NCBI RefSeq assembly: GCF_024979315.1
Contig: NZ_JANLCK010000006.1
Span: 169,678-233,677, forward strand
Reading direction: 5' to 3'
Length of the DNA: 64,000 nt
From: Herbiconiux oxytropis
GTDB taxonomy: Bacteria > Actinomycetota > Actinomycetes > Actinomycetales > Microbacteriaceae
Shown here: positions 42,476 through 50,787 of the stretch, in pieces
Numbering within the stretch: position 1 is the stretch's first letter
Layout of the letters: each line of letters opens with the position of its first letter
Made by a program: the position numbers and the translations under genes
Notes under the pieces: generated by a model
What the model was told of the DNA's origin: nothing
Seen by the model: the letters and a program-made list of their open reading frames with translations, nothing else
The model's database searches: none

Positions 42476-42865
42476 ATGGCTGTCATCGCACACGTCGCCA
42501 TCGTCGACGACTGGGAGGCGGCGCGCAACATCGGCGAGTACGAGGTGTCGACCAGAGGCGTCAGCCTCGACGAGGCAGGGTTCGTGCATGCTGTGGCGCT
42601 CGAGGGGGTGGAGCGGGTGCTCGACGAGCACTACTCCGACATCCGCTTCGCGCTCGTGCTCGTGCTGCTCGACACCGAGGAGCTCCGCGCGGAGGGGCTC
42701 GAGATCACCGAGGAGACGCCGGGGCTGCCGCAGGTGCACGGGCCGATCCGCACCGACGGCGGGGCAGTGCTGGCCGTGCTTCCGATCGAGCGGAGCGGTG
42801 ACGCCTTCGTGCTCCCCGACCTCAGCCCGTTCGGGGGCGCGGAGGGGCCGTCGACGAGCGCATGA
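42476..42865 (+). CDS. DUF952-family protein
   Basis: Small cytoplasmic protein of 129 residues with the DUF952 outline: a start motif of the form IAHVAIVDDWEAARNIGEYE, STRGVSLDEAGFVHA (family form STRG-x-L-x-EVGFIHAS), a YSDIRFALVLVLLDTEEL strand and VHGPIRT. The fold is related to ADP-ribosyltransferase-like/RNA ligase-like small domains, but no activity is established. ATG 42476 has GGAAGG seven bases upstream. Probably repressed by the divergent TetR protein. Its last 44 bases overlap the convergent LacI gene. Confidence 0.85.
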   Translation: MAVIAHVAIVDDWEAARNIGEYEVSTRGVSLDEAGFVHAVALEGVERVLDEHYSDIRFALVLVLLDTEELRAEGLEITEETPGLPQVHGPIRTDGGAVLAVLPIERSGDAFVLPDLSPFGGAEGPSTSA

Positions 42866-43847
42866 CGAGGCGGGTGGGCGCGAAGGCGTGCCCCGCATCC
42901 GGGCTCCAGCCGGGCTGCTCCAGCTGGCGGATGACCCAGTCGACCGCGTGCTCGCCCTGCAGGTCCGGCCGCTGCTCCACGGTGGTGAGACCGAACATGT
43001 CCGAGAGGGGGTGGTTGTCGATGCCGATCACCGAGAGGTCGTCGGGCACGGAGATGCCGAGCTCGCGGGCGGCGAGGATGACTCCGATCGCCACCTCGTC
43101 GGCCGCGGCGAAGATGGCGGTCGGTCGCCGGCGAGGGTCGCCGAGCAGCTGTTTGCCCACGCGGTAGCCCCCCGGGATGTCGAAGCGCGTGGCCAGGTAG
43201 GAGTTCTCGTCGTGAGGGATGCCGGCGGCCGTCAGGGCCTCGAGAAAGCCCTTCAGGCGCTTCGAGTGCACGTGGAAGTCCATCTGCTCGTCGACGTCCC
43301 CGCCGACGTGCACGATGTCGCGGTGGCCGAGGAGCAGCAGGTGCTCGGTCGCGAGGCGCGCGGCCGCCACGTCGTCGATGCTCACGGTGGGGATGCCCTC
43401 GAGCGGACCTCCGATGCCGGCGATCGGCTTGCCGAGGCCCACGAGGCGCTCGGTCTCGGCAGGGGTGATCTCTAGCGTGACGGCGATCACGGCGTCGACG
43501 CGCTTGCGCACGAGGAAGTACTCGAACACCTTGGAGCGCTCCTCGACCGTCTTCGAGACGTTGTAGAGCATGAGGTCGTAGCCGCGATCCAGCAGCGCCC
43601 GTTCCACACCTTCCAGGATGCTGCCGAAGAACCACTGGTTGATCCGCGGGATGATCACACCGACATTGTTCGTGCGTCCCGTGACGAGACTCGAGGCGCT
43701 CGAGGAGACCACGTAGCCGAGGCGGTGCGCGGCATCCGACACCTTGGCCCGCGTCTCGACCGAGACGTATCCGCGGCCGCTCAGGGCGCGCGAGACCGTG
43801 GCCTTGGAGACCCCGGCGAGGCTCGCCACGTCTTCGATTCCCGACAC
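42822..43847 (-). CDS. LacI-family regulator of the alpha-glucoside genes (AglR-like)
   Basis: Repressor of 341 residues. The DNA-binding head is IEDVASLAGVSKATVSRALS with hinge HRLGYVVSSSASSLVTGR. A periplasmic-binding-protein-like sugar domain follows, with NNVGVIIPRINQWFFGSILE and a late VPDDLSVIGIDNHPLSDMFG. GTG 43847 is chosen because GAGGAG lies six bases upstream and the product then starts at the usual VSGIEDV; the open frame continues to 43952. It is divergent from aglEFG, as in Streptomyces aglR-aglEFG, and should repress it in the absence of an alpha-glucoside. A LacI-type site lies in its own leader. Confidence 0.88.
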   Translation of the reverse strand: MSGIEDVASLAGVSKATVSRALSGRGYVSVETRAKVSDAAHRLGYVVSSSASSLVTGRTNNVGVIIPRINQWFFGSILEGVERALLDRGYDLMLYNVSKTVEERSKVFEYFLVRKRVDAVIAVTLEITPAETERLVGLGKPIAGIGGPLEGIPTVSIDDVAAARLATEHLLLLGHRDIVHVGGDVDEQMDFHVHSKRLKGFLEALTAAGIPHDENSYLATRFDIPGGYRVGKQLLGDPRRRPTAIFAAADEVAIGVILAARELGISVPDDLSVIGIDNHPLSDMFGLTTVEQRPDLQGEHAVDWVIRQLEQPGWSPDAGHAFAPTRLVMRSSTAPPRPRTG

Positions 43848-43872
43848 GGTGACCTCCTCGTCGACCTTCGTC

Positions 43873-43886
43873 TGCAAACGCTTCCA
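43873..43886. promoter_or_regulatory. LacI/cre-like operator TGCAAACGCTTCCA
   Basis: Fits the LacI-family consensus TGNAANCGNTTNCA with a central CG. It lies 26 bases before the start of the LacI gene, suggesting autoregulation. Confidence 0.55.
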
Positions 43887-43955
43887 GAATCTTAGCGCCC
43901 TCGTCCCGGACGCCGCGAGAGCCACTGTGACGGGATGTCCTGAGCACGTCATCGT

Positions 43956-43967
43956 GAGAGCGCTCTC
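43956..43967. promoter_or_regulatory. LacI-type palindrome GAGAGCGCTCTC
   Basis: Perfect 12-base palindrome with central GCGC, a core seen in LacI-family operators, between the divergent LacI gene and aglE. Confidence 0.5.
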
Positions 43968-44019
43968 TGCAACCTAATCGTTACTTTTCTTACCCGCCGT
44001 CCGATCGCTTGTGCTTTGC

Positions 44020-44041
44020 GGAAACTTATGGAAAGGTTTCC
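44020..44041. promoter_or_regulatory. Inverted repeat GGAAAC-N10-GTTTCC before aglE
   Basis: Six-base perfect arms at 44020-44025 and 44036-44041, 58 bases before the aglE start. Either a third regulator site or part of the promoter; the -10 cannot be fixed. Confidence 0.4.
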
Positions 44042-44098
44042 TGAACCAGGCCCCCATTGGCACCACAACGGGGCGCTCATACTCAATGAGGAGGAGAA

Positions 44099-45418
44099 AT
44101 GCGGTCTATCCTGCACCGCCGTGTCACAGCCCCAATCGCCGTCGCGACCGGGCTCGGTCTCGCACTCGTCGGCTGCTCAGGCGGCGCCGGGGGAGGAGCC
44201 GGAGGCTCCTCTGGCGAGGCTGACGGCGTCGTCACCGTCTACGGCACCATCGCCGACACCGAGGCCGAGCTGCTCGAGCAGTCCTGGGCCGACTGGGAAG
44301 ACGAGAACGGCATCGACATCCAGTACGAGTCGTCCAAGGAGTTCGAGTCGCAGATCGGCATCCGCGCCCAGGGCGGCAACCCGCCCGACCTCGCGATCTT
44401 CCCGCAGCCCGGTCTGCTCGCAGACCTCGCCTCGCGCGACTTCATCAAGCCCGCGCCCGAGGGCGTCGAGGCCAACGTCGACGAGTACTGGTCCGAGGAC
44501 TGGAAGGCCTACGGCACCGTCGACGACACGTTCTACGGCGCGCCGCTGATGGCATCCGTCAAGGGCTTCGTCTGGTACTCGCCCAAGCAGTTCGCCGACA
44601 ACGGCTGGGAGGTGCCCGGCACCTACCAGGAGATGCTCGACCTCACCGCGACGATGCAGACCACCCTGGGCGCACAGCCCTGGTGCGCCGGCTTCGGATC
44701 GGGTGACGCCACCGGCTGGCCGGGAACGGACTGGGTCGAAGACCTCGTGCTCCGTCAGTCCGGCCCCGACGTCTACGACGAGTGGGTCGCCAACGAGGTT
44801 CCCTTCACCGACCCGCAGATCGCCGACGCGTTCACCTCGGTGGGAGAGATCCTGCTCGACCCGAACTACGTCAACGCGGGCTACGGCGACGTCAAGTCGA
44901 TCAACAGCACCGAGTTCGGTGACGTCGCGACCGGCATGGCGCAGGGCACCTGCTCGCTCACGCACCAGGCCTCGTTCTTCGACGGCTTCCTGGTCGACGC
45001 GGGCGCCGAGGTCGGCCCCGACGCCGACATCTGGGCCTTCGTGACCCCGCCGGTCACCGAGGGTGAGACCGCCGTCACCGGCGGTGGCGAGATCGTGGGA
45101 GCCTTCACCGACGACGAGGACACCGTCAAGGTGCAGGAGTACCTCTCCAGCCCCGAGTGGGCCAACAGCCGCGTCGCCCTCGGCGGCGTGATCTCGGCCA
45201 ACACGGGCCTCGACCCGGCCAACGCGCAGAGCCCGATCCTGCAGCAGGCCATCGAGATCCTCCAGGACCCGAACACCACGTTCCGGTTCGACGCCTCCGA
45301 CCTCATGCCCGGTGCCGTCGGCGCCGGCACCTTCTGGAAGGGCATGGTCGACTGGATCAACGGCACCCCCCAGGAAGAGGTCCTCACCTCCATCGAAGGC
45401 GGCTGGCCGACCGAGTAG
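44099..45418 (+). CDS. aglE: Alpha-glucoside ABC transporter substrate-binding lipoprotein (AglE-like)
   Basis: Extracellular receptor of 439 residues. The signal peptide ends with lipobox LVGC (C26), followed by a Gly/Ser linker. The family 1 solute-binding fold contains GTIADTEAELLEQSWADWED, FPQPGLLADLA and ASVKGFVWYSPKQF, and in the C-terminal lobe AQPWCAGFGSGDATGWPGTD, an AglE-type ligand region. GAGGAG precedes the ATG at 44099. It probably binds sucrose, trehalose, maltose or similar. No ATPase is encoded in the cluster, so a shared MsiK-type ATPase elsewhere is expected. An 18-base hairpin follows the stop. Confidence 0.9.
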   Translation: MRSILHRRVTAPIAVATGLGLALVGCSGGAGGGAGGSSGEADGVVTVYGTIADTEAELLEQSWADWEDENGIDIQYESSKEFESQIGIRAQGGNPPDLAIFPQPGLLADLASRDFIKPAPEGVEANVDEYWSEDWKAYGTVDDTFYGAPLMASVKGFVWYSPKQFADNGWEVPGTYQEMLDLTATMQTTLGAQPWCAGFGSGDATGWPGTDWVEDLVLRQSGPDVYDEWVANEVPFTDPQIADAFTSVGEILLDPNYVNAGYGDVKSINSTEFGDVATGMAQGTCSLTHQASFFDGFLVDAGAEVGPDADIWAFVTPPVTEGETAVTGGGEIVGAFTDDEDTVKVQEYLSSPEWANSRVALGGVISANTGLDPANAQSPILQQAIEILQDPNTTFRFDASDLMPGAVGAGTFWKGMVDWINGTPQEEVLTSIEGGWPTE

Positions 45419-45427
45419 GTTGGTTGC

Positions 45428-45468
45428 ACCCCAGAGGCCGCCCGGTGACGCCGGGCGGCCTCTGGGGT
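45428..45468 (+). terminator. Strong intra-operon hairpin after aglE
   Basis: An 18-base perfect stem (45428-45445 with 45451-45468) with loop TGACG and no T-run, between aglE and aglF. Such structures partly terminate transcription or protect the upstream message, giving more receptor than permease. Confidence 0.8.
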
Positions 45469-45505
45469 CACGTCAAGAGTTCAGAGTCGCACTCGAAAGG
45501 CTGCC

Positions 45506-46636
45506 ATGTCAGAGTTCCTGCTCTGGGTCGGGGGACTACCGCCGCTCGCCCAGATACCCATCGTCGTCCTCGCCTTCGCGGCCGTCGTGGCGCTGATCCT
45601 GTTCTTCATCGAGATCGCTCCGCGGTCCGGTCGCAAGTACACGATCATCCGTCTCGCCGTCTGCGTGATCGCACCGTTCCTCGTCCTCGTCCTGGTCGGT
45701 TCGGTCTGGTGGGCTGCACTGATCGCGGCCGCCTTCGGCCTTCTGTTCTTCTGGCTCGACAAGCGCTCCAAACAGGGTGCCGGCTACCTCTTCCAGCTCT
45801 TCGGGTTCCTCGCACCGGCGATCATCCTGCTGCTGATCGGTCTCATCTACCCCACCATCAAGACCGCCATCGACTCGCTGTTCTCCAGCCGCGGCAACTT
45901 CGTGGGGCTCGACAACTTCGCCTGGGTGCTCACCAACCCGCAGAACCTCCGGGTCATCCTCAACACCATCATCTGGGTGCTCGTGGTTCCCACGCTCTCG
46001 ACGGTTTTCGGTCTCGCCTACGCGGTCTTCATCGACAAGAGCCGCGGCGAGAAGTTCTTCAAGATCATCGTCTTCATGCCCATGGCGATCTCGTTCGTGG
46101 GCGCCTCGATCATCTGGCGCTTCGTCTACACCTACCGGCCGGAGGACCAGAACCAGATCGGTCTGCTCAACCAGCTCGTGGTGTGGTTCGGCGGTGAACC
46201 GCAGCAGTGGCTCTCCCAGTCGCCCTGGAACACCTTCTTCCTCATCATCGTGCTGATCTGGATCCAGACCGGCTTCGCGATGGTCATCCTCTCGGCCGCC
46301 ATCAAGGGCGTGCCGGCGGAGCAGATCGAAGCGGCGGAGCTCGACGGCACCAACGCCTGGCAGCGGTTCACCAACGTCACGGTGCCCGGCATCCGCTCGT
46401 CGCTGATCGTGGTGGTCACCACCATCTCGATCGCCTCGCTCAAGGTCTTCGACATCGTGCGCACGATGACGGCGGGCGCGAACGAGACGAGCGTGCTGGC
46501 GAACGAGATGTACACGCAGTTCAAGAACTTCGAGTACGGCCGGTCGGCCGCATTCGCCGTGATCCTGTTCATCCTGGTGATGCCGATCGTCATCTACAAC
46601 GCCAGGCAGATCAAGAAGCAGAGGGAGATCCGATGA
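45506..46636 (+). CDS. aglF: Alpha-glucoside ABC transporter permease (AglF-like)
   Basis: Membrane subunit of 376 residues, MalF family. An unusual N-terminal region with three helices (residues 5-85) precedes the core of about six helices. The EAA loop that docks to the ATPase is EQIEAAELDGTNAWQRFTNV (about residue 275). A GGEPQQWLSQSPW loop faces outside. GAAAGG precedes the ATG. The extra N-terminal helices are typical of AglF and distinguish it from ordinary MalF. Confidence 0.92.
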   Translation: MSEFLLWVGGLPPLAQIPIVVLAFAAVVALILFFIEIAPRSGRKYTIIRLAVCVIAPFLVLVLVGSVWWAALIAAAFGLLFFWLDKRSKQGAGYLFQLFGFLAPAIILLLIGLIYPTIKTAIDSLFSSRGNFVGLDNFAWVLTNPQNLRVILNTIIWVLVVPTLSTVFGLAYAVFIDKSRGEKFFKIIVFMPMAISFVGASIIWRFVYTYRPEDQNQIGLLNQLVVWFGGEPQQWLSQSPWNTFFLIIVLIWIQTGFAMVILSAAIKGVPAEQIEAAELDGTNAWQRFTNVTVPGIRSSLIVVVTTISIASLKVFDIVRTMTAGANETSVLANEMYTQFKNFEYGRSAAFAVILFILVMPIVIYNARQIKKQREIR

Positions 46637-47616
46637 GCGCCGTGCAGCCGATCGACCTGCCGGTCGATCCTTCGACGAAGAAGCAGCTCCGCTCAGGCGA
46701 GAGGGAGCTCGAGCGCGAGGAGCGACCTGCCAAGCGCGTGAAGCGGCGGCTCACGAGCCGCGGTGCCACGGTGGCGGCCCTGATCATCGCGATCGTGTGG
46801 ACGATCCCGACCTTCGGTCTCTTCATCTCCTCGTTCCGCGACCGCAACGACATCCAGACCACGGGCTGGTGGACGAGCATCTTCAACCCGAGTTTCACGC
46901 TCGACAACTACGCCGAGGTGCTGCAGTCGGGCAACTCGTCGGTCACGATCGCCTCGTCGTTCGTGAACTCGATCGCCATCACGATCCCGGCCACGCTCAT
47001 CCCCCTGTGCATCGCGGCGCTCGCGGCCTACGCCTTCGCCTGGATCGACTTCAAGGGCAAGGACTGGCTGTTCATCGGCGTCTTCGCGCTGCAGATCGTC
47101 CCCATCCAGATGGCGCTCGTGCCGCTCCTGTCGCTGTTCTCCCGCGGTGTCGCGGTGGGCGACGACTGGATCTTCTCGGGCATCCCCTCCTCGGGCACGT
47201 TCTCGCAGGTGTGGATCGCGCACACGATCTTCGCGCTGCCGCTCGCGATCTTCCTGCTGCACAACTTCGTCTCGGAGATCCCGCGCGAGGTCATCGAGGC
47301 CGCGCGCGTCGACGGTGCGGGGCACGGGCAGATCTTCTTCCGGATCATCCTGCCGCTGACCATGCCGGCGCTCGCGTCGTTCGCCATCTTCCAGTTCCTC
47401 TGGGTGTGGAACGACCTCCTGGTGGCGCTCATCTTCGCCGACGGCGCGGTGGCGCCGATCACGAAGCTGCTGGCCGAGATCACGGGCTCGCGCGGGCAGG
47501 ACTGGTACCTGCTCACGGCGGGCGCGTTCGTGGCCATCGTGGTGCCGCTGATCGTGTTCTTCGCCCTGCAGCGGTTCTTCGTGCGGGGGCTGCTCGCGGG
47601 CTCCACGAAGGGCTGA
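46633..47616 (+). CDS. aglG: Alpha-glucoside ABC transporter permease (AglG-like)
   Basis: Second membrane subunit, 327 residues, MalG family. A charged cytoplasmic N-terminus of about 47 residues (STKKQLRSGERELEREERPA) is followed by six helices. The EAA loop is SEIPREVIEAARVDGAGHGQ. The ATG overlaps the aglF stop codon (ATGA). It completes the aglEFG importer. A hairpin at 47638-47692 follows. Confidence 0.92.
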   Translation: MSAVQPIDLPVDPSTKKQLRSGERELEREERPAKRVKRRLTSRGATVAALIIAIVWTIPTFGLFISSFRDRNDIQTTGWWTSIFNPSFTLDNYAEVLQSGNSSVTIASSFVNSIAITIPATLIPLCIAALAAYAFAWIDFKGKDWLFIGVFALQIVPIQMALVPLLSLFSRGVAVGDDWIFSGIPSSGTFSQVWIAHTIFALPLAIFLLHNFVSEIPREVIEAARVDGAGHGQIFFRIILPLTMPALASFAIFQFLWVWNDLLVALIFADGAVAPITKLLAEITGSRGQDWYLLTAGAFVAIVVPLIVFFALQRFFVRGLLAGSTKG

Positions 47617-47637
47617 GGCGCGGGCTGCGTTCACAAC

Positions 47638-47692
47638 CGCACACGTCGCGGCATCCGGTGCTCTCAGGGGCTCGGAGGCCGCGACGTTTGCG
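47638..47692. terminator. Inverted repeat after aglG
   Basis: CGCACACGTCGCGGC (47638-47652) pairs with GCCGCGACGTTTGCG (47678-47692) with one mismatch and a 25-base loop. Likely the operon terminator. The 148-base gap up to 47764 also holds the promoter of the next gene. Confidence 0.6.
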
Positions 47693-47752
47693 TTTCTGGA
47701 CGGGTTCATTTCGCCGTGGGAGGAACTCGACGGCGGTGTCGGCGGCCCGGCG

Positions 47753-47758
47753 TAGTGT
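47753..47758 (+). promoter_or_regulatory. -10 of probable leaderless promoter for the ABC exporter
   Basis: TAGTGT ends 6 bases before ATG 47765; no ribosome binding site is visible. Confidence 0.45.
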
Positions 47759-47764
47759 GAGCGC

Positions 47765-49663
47765 ATGAGCGGAGCAGGCGGTGGGCGCATGAGCGAGGCC
47801 GCCGCGGCCGGAGGGCGCGGCCACCCGGGCGGCCGCGGGTCACGGGTCTCGTCCGGCGACCCGGAGCGGCAGAAGGCCGTCAACGCCGACGCCCCGCGCA
47901 TCCCGCACCTGTTCCAGCGCATCCGGGAGCTGTTCGTGCCCTACAAGCGCGCGCTCGTGGTGACCGGGCTGCTCGTTCTCGTGGGGGCGGCCCTCACCGT
48001 GCTGCCGCCGCTGCTCACGCAGCAGGCGTTCGACCTCGGGTTGTTCCCGCCCGGCGGGCGCCCCGACATCCCCGTGCTGCTCGAGCTCGTGGGGCTCATG
48101 GTGCTGATCTGGGTCGTCTCGGCGGCCCTCGGCGTGTGGCAGACCTACCTCACCGCGAAGGTGGGCAACCGGGTCATGGGCGATCTGCGCATCCGCCTCT
48201 TCTCGCACCTGCAGCGCATGGAGCTCGCGTTCTTCACGCGCACGAAGACGGGCATCATCCAGTCCCGGCTGCAGAACGACGTGGGCGGTGTGGCCAACGT
48301 GCTCACGAACACGGTCTCGAGCGTGCTCGGCAACACCGTCACGGTGATCGCGGCGCTCGTGGCGATGCTGCTGCTGAGCTGGCAGCTCACGATCGTGGCC
48401 GTTGTGCTCATGCCGATCCTCGTGTCGGTGCAGCGCCGCGTGGGTCAGGTGCGGGCGCGCATCGCGGGACAGACCCAGGAGTCGCTCTCGGACATGACGG
48501 CCATCACGCAGGAGACACTGAGCGTCTCGGGCATCCTGCTGGCCAAGAGCTTCAATCGGCAGAGCGCCGAGGTGGCGCGCTACTCGGCTGAGAACGACAA
48601 CCAGATCTCGCTGCAGGTGCGGCAGCAGATGAGCGGGCAGTGGTTCTTCGCCATCGTGCAGATCGTGCTGTCGATCGTTCCGGCCGTCGTCTACCTGGCC
48701 GCGGGCTACCTCATCGCCGGGGGAGTGGATGTGACGGCCGGCACGATCGTGGCGTTCACCACCGTGCAGGCGCGGCTGATGTGGCCGCTGCTCGGTCTCA
48801 TGCGCGTGGGGCTCGACCTGCAGACGAGCGGGGCGCTGTTCGCGCGCATCTTCGAGTACCTCGACCTCAAGCCCGCCATCACCGACCGGGCGGATGCGGT
48901 GCCGCTCCCGGCGTCGGCTGCGGCCGGCCGGGTCGCGTTCGACGACGTGAGCTTCGTATATCCGGACGGCGAGCCGTCGAACCCCACGCTCGACGGCGTC
49001 TCGTTCACGATCGAGCCCGGCCAGTTCGCCGCCTTCGTGGGGCCCTCCGGTGCCGGCAAGACGACGGTGTCGTACCTCGTGCCGCGGCTCTACGAGGCCA
49101 CCTCGGGCCGCGTGCTCGTCGACGGGCGGGATGTGCGCGACGTCACGCACGAGTCGCTCGTCGACCGGCTCGGGATCGTGAGCCAGGAGACCTATCTCTT
49201 CCACGCCACGATCGAGGAGAACCTCCGCTACGCCAGGCCCGACGCCACGGCCGAGGAGCTCGCGGATGCGGCGCGGAGGGCGAACATCCACGAGCGCATC
49301 ATGAGCTTCCCCGAGGGCTATCGCACGGTGGTGGGTGAGCGCGGCTACCGGCTCTCGGGTGGCGAGAAGCAGCGGATCGCGATCGCGCGCGTGCTGCTGA
49401 AGGATCCGGCCGTCCTCATCCTCGACGAGGCCACGAGCGCGCTCGACTCCATCTCGGAGCGGGTGGTGCAGGAGGCGCTCGACGAGGCGGCCTCGGGCCG
49501 CACGACGATCGCGATCGCGCACCGGCTGTCGACCATCGTGGACGCCGACGTGATCTTCGTGGTCGACCACGGGCGGATCGTCGAGTCGGGCACGCATGCC
49601 GAGCTGCTCGCGCGGCAGGGTGCGTACTCCCGGCTCTACGAGCAGCAGCTCAGCACGGTGTGA
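47765..49663 (+). CDS. ABC-type multidrug/lipid exporter with fused membrane and ATPase domains
   Basis: Half-transporter of 632 residues that should act as a homodimer in the membrane. A Gly/Ala-rich N-terminus (1-45) is followed by six membrane helices (about 60-350) with the coupling region FFTRTKTGIIQSRLQNDVGG. The nucleotide-binding domain starts VAFDDVSFVYPDGEPSNPTL and has Walker A GPSGAGKTTVSYL, Q-loop SQETYLF, signature LSGGEKQRIAIARV, Walker B VLILDEATSALDS and switch AHRLSTI. All motor residues are intact, so it is probably active. Substrate unknown. ATG 47789 is an alternative start. Confidence 0.92.
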   Translation: MSGAGGGRMSEAAAAGGRGHPGGRGSRVSSGDPERQKAVNADAPRIPHLFQRIRELFVPYKRALVVTGLLVLVGAALTVLPPLLTQQAFDLGLFPPGGRPDIPVLLELVGLMVLIWVVSAALGVWQTYLTAKVGNRVMGDLRIRLFSHLQRMELAFFTRTKTGIIQSRLQNDVGGVANVLTNTVSSVLGNTVTVIAALVAMLLLSWQLTIVAVVLMPILVSVQRRVGQVRARIAGQTQESLSDMTAITQETLSVSGILLAKSFNRQSAEVARYSAENDNQISLQVRQQMSGQWFFAIVQIVLSIVPAVVYLAAGYLIAGGVDVTAGTIVAFTTVQARLMWPLLGLMRVGLDLQTSGALFARIFEYLDLKPAITDRADAVPLPASAAAGRVAFDDVSFVYPDGEPSNPTLDGVSFTIEPGQFAAFVGPSGAGKTTVSYLVPRLYEATSGRVLVDGRDVRDVTHESLVDRLGIVSQETYLFHATIEENLRYARPDATAEELADAARRANIHERIMSFPEGYRTVVGERGYRLSGGEKQRIAIARVLLKDPAVLILDEATSALDSISERVVQEALDEAASGRTTIAIAHRLSTIVDADVIFVVDHGRIVESGTHAELLARQGAYSRLYEQQLSTV

Positions 49664-49695
49664 CACCCGCCGGGTGACGGGCCCCGGCTCTACAA

Positions 49696-49708
49696 CGATG
49701 TAACATCG
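49696..49708. promoter_or_regulatory. Palindrome CGATGT-A-ACATCG before the LacI gene
   Basis: Perfect six-base arms, 28 bases before the start of the LacI gene at 49737, preceded by TACAA. Possible self-regulatory operator. Confidence 0.4.
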
Positions 49709-49736
49709 AGCCTCAGCGAGCGATGAGGGGGTTCGG

Positions 49737-50747
49737 ATGGCGGCGACGCTGCACGATGTGGCCAAGCAGGCCGGCGTGTCGATCAAGACCGTCTCCAACG
49801 TCGTCAACGGCTACACGAACATCCGCCCCGAGACCCGGGCCCGGGTGCAGGAGGCGATCGACGACCTCGGCTACCAGCCCAACCTCTCGGCGAGGAGCCT
49901 CCGCTCCGGCAAGAGCGGGGTGATCGGCCTCGTGCTGCCGGAGCTCAGCCTGAGCTACTTCGCCGAGCTCGCCGACGCCGTCATCGCGCGGGCCGCCACC
50001 CATGGACTGGTCGTGCTCGTGGAGCAGACCGGTGCCGATCGGGAGCGCGAGATCGCGGTGCTGTCGAGCCCGCGCATGCGGCTGACCGACGGCCTCATCT
50101 TCAGCCCGCTCGGCATGGGGCAGGAGGATGCCGGCTTCCTCGAGGTCGACTACCCGGTGATCCTGCTCGGCGAGCGGATCTTCGGCGGCCCCACCGACCA
50201 CGTGACGATGCGCAACGTCGAGGCCGCGCGTGCGGCCACCGAGCTGCTGCTCGCCGCCGGTCGCCGCCGCATCGCCGTGGTGGGGGCCCACCGCGACGAG
50301 ACGCTCGGCTCGGCCGCTCTGCGCCTCGAGGGCTACCGGCAGGCGCTCGAGGCGGCGGGGGTCGACTACGACCCCGCGCTCGTGAGCTTCACCACGCTCT
50401 GGCACCGCGCCAACGGCGCCGCCAGCATGCGCGCCCTGCTCGAGAGCGGGGTCGGCTTCGATGCGGTCTTCGGGCTCAACGACGCGCTCGCCCTCGGCGC
50501 CATGCGGGTGCTGCAGGAGAAGGGCCTGCGCATCCCGAGCGACGTGGCGGTGATCGGCTTCGACGACATCGACGAGGCGCAGTACATGGTCCCGAGTCTG
50601 ACCACCGTGGATCCGGGCCGGACGGCCATCGCCGAGACCGCCGTCGACCTGCTCGTGGAACGACTGGCCCTCGGCGGGCGCGAGGCCCCGCGGCGCGAGA
50701 TCCTGGTCGACTTCGACGTGATCGCCCGCGAGTCCACACCCGGCTGA
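49737..50747 (+). CDS. LacI-family regulator of the arabinoside uptake cluster
   Basis: Repressor of 336 residues. The DNA-binding head is LHDVAKQAGVSIKTVSNVVN with hinge DLGYQPNLSARSLRSGKSGV. The sugar-binding domain includes IGLVLPELSLSYFAELADAV and a late IPSDVAVIGFDDIDEAQYMV. It directly precedes, on the same strand, the solute-binding protein gene whose promoter has two tandem TTACAACGTTTAC sites, the probable targets. GAGGGG lies upstream of ATG 49737. The effector is likely arabinose or an arabino-oligosaccharide, judged from the downstream enzymes. Confidence 0.92.
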   Translation: MAATLHDVAKQAGVSIKTVSNVVNGYTNIRPETRARVQEAIDDLGYQPNLSARSLRSGKSGVIGLVLPELSLSYFAELADAVIARAATHGLVVLVEQTGADREREIAVLSSPRMRLTDGLIFSPLGMGQEDAGFLEVDYPVILLGERIFGGPTDHVTMRNVEAARAATELLLAAGRRRIAVVGAHRDETLGSAALRLEGYRQALEAAGVDYDPALVSFTTLWHRANGAASMRALLESGVGFDAVFGLNDALALGAMRVLQEKGLRIPSDVAVIGFDDIDEAQYMVPSLTTVDPGRTAIAETAVDLLVERLALGGREAPRREILVDFDVIARESTPG

Positions 50748-50753
50748 ACCGCC

Positions 50754-50783
50754 TTGACACGAACCGGGGCAGTCGCTTAGATT
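50754..50783 (+). promoter_or_regulatory. Consensus promoter of the arabinoside uptake operon
   Basis: TTGACA (50754-50759), 18-base spacer, TAGATT (50778-50783): the best housekeeping promoter in the window. The predicted start falls on the tandem operator just downstream, ideal for repression. Confidence 0.75.
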
Positions 50784-50787
50784 CTCG

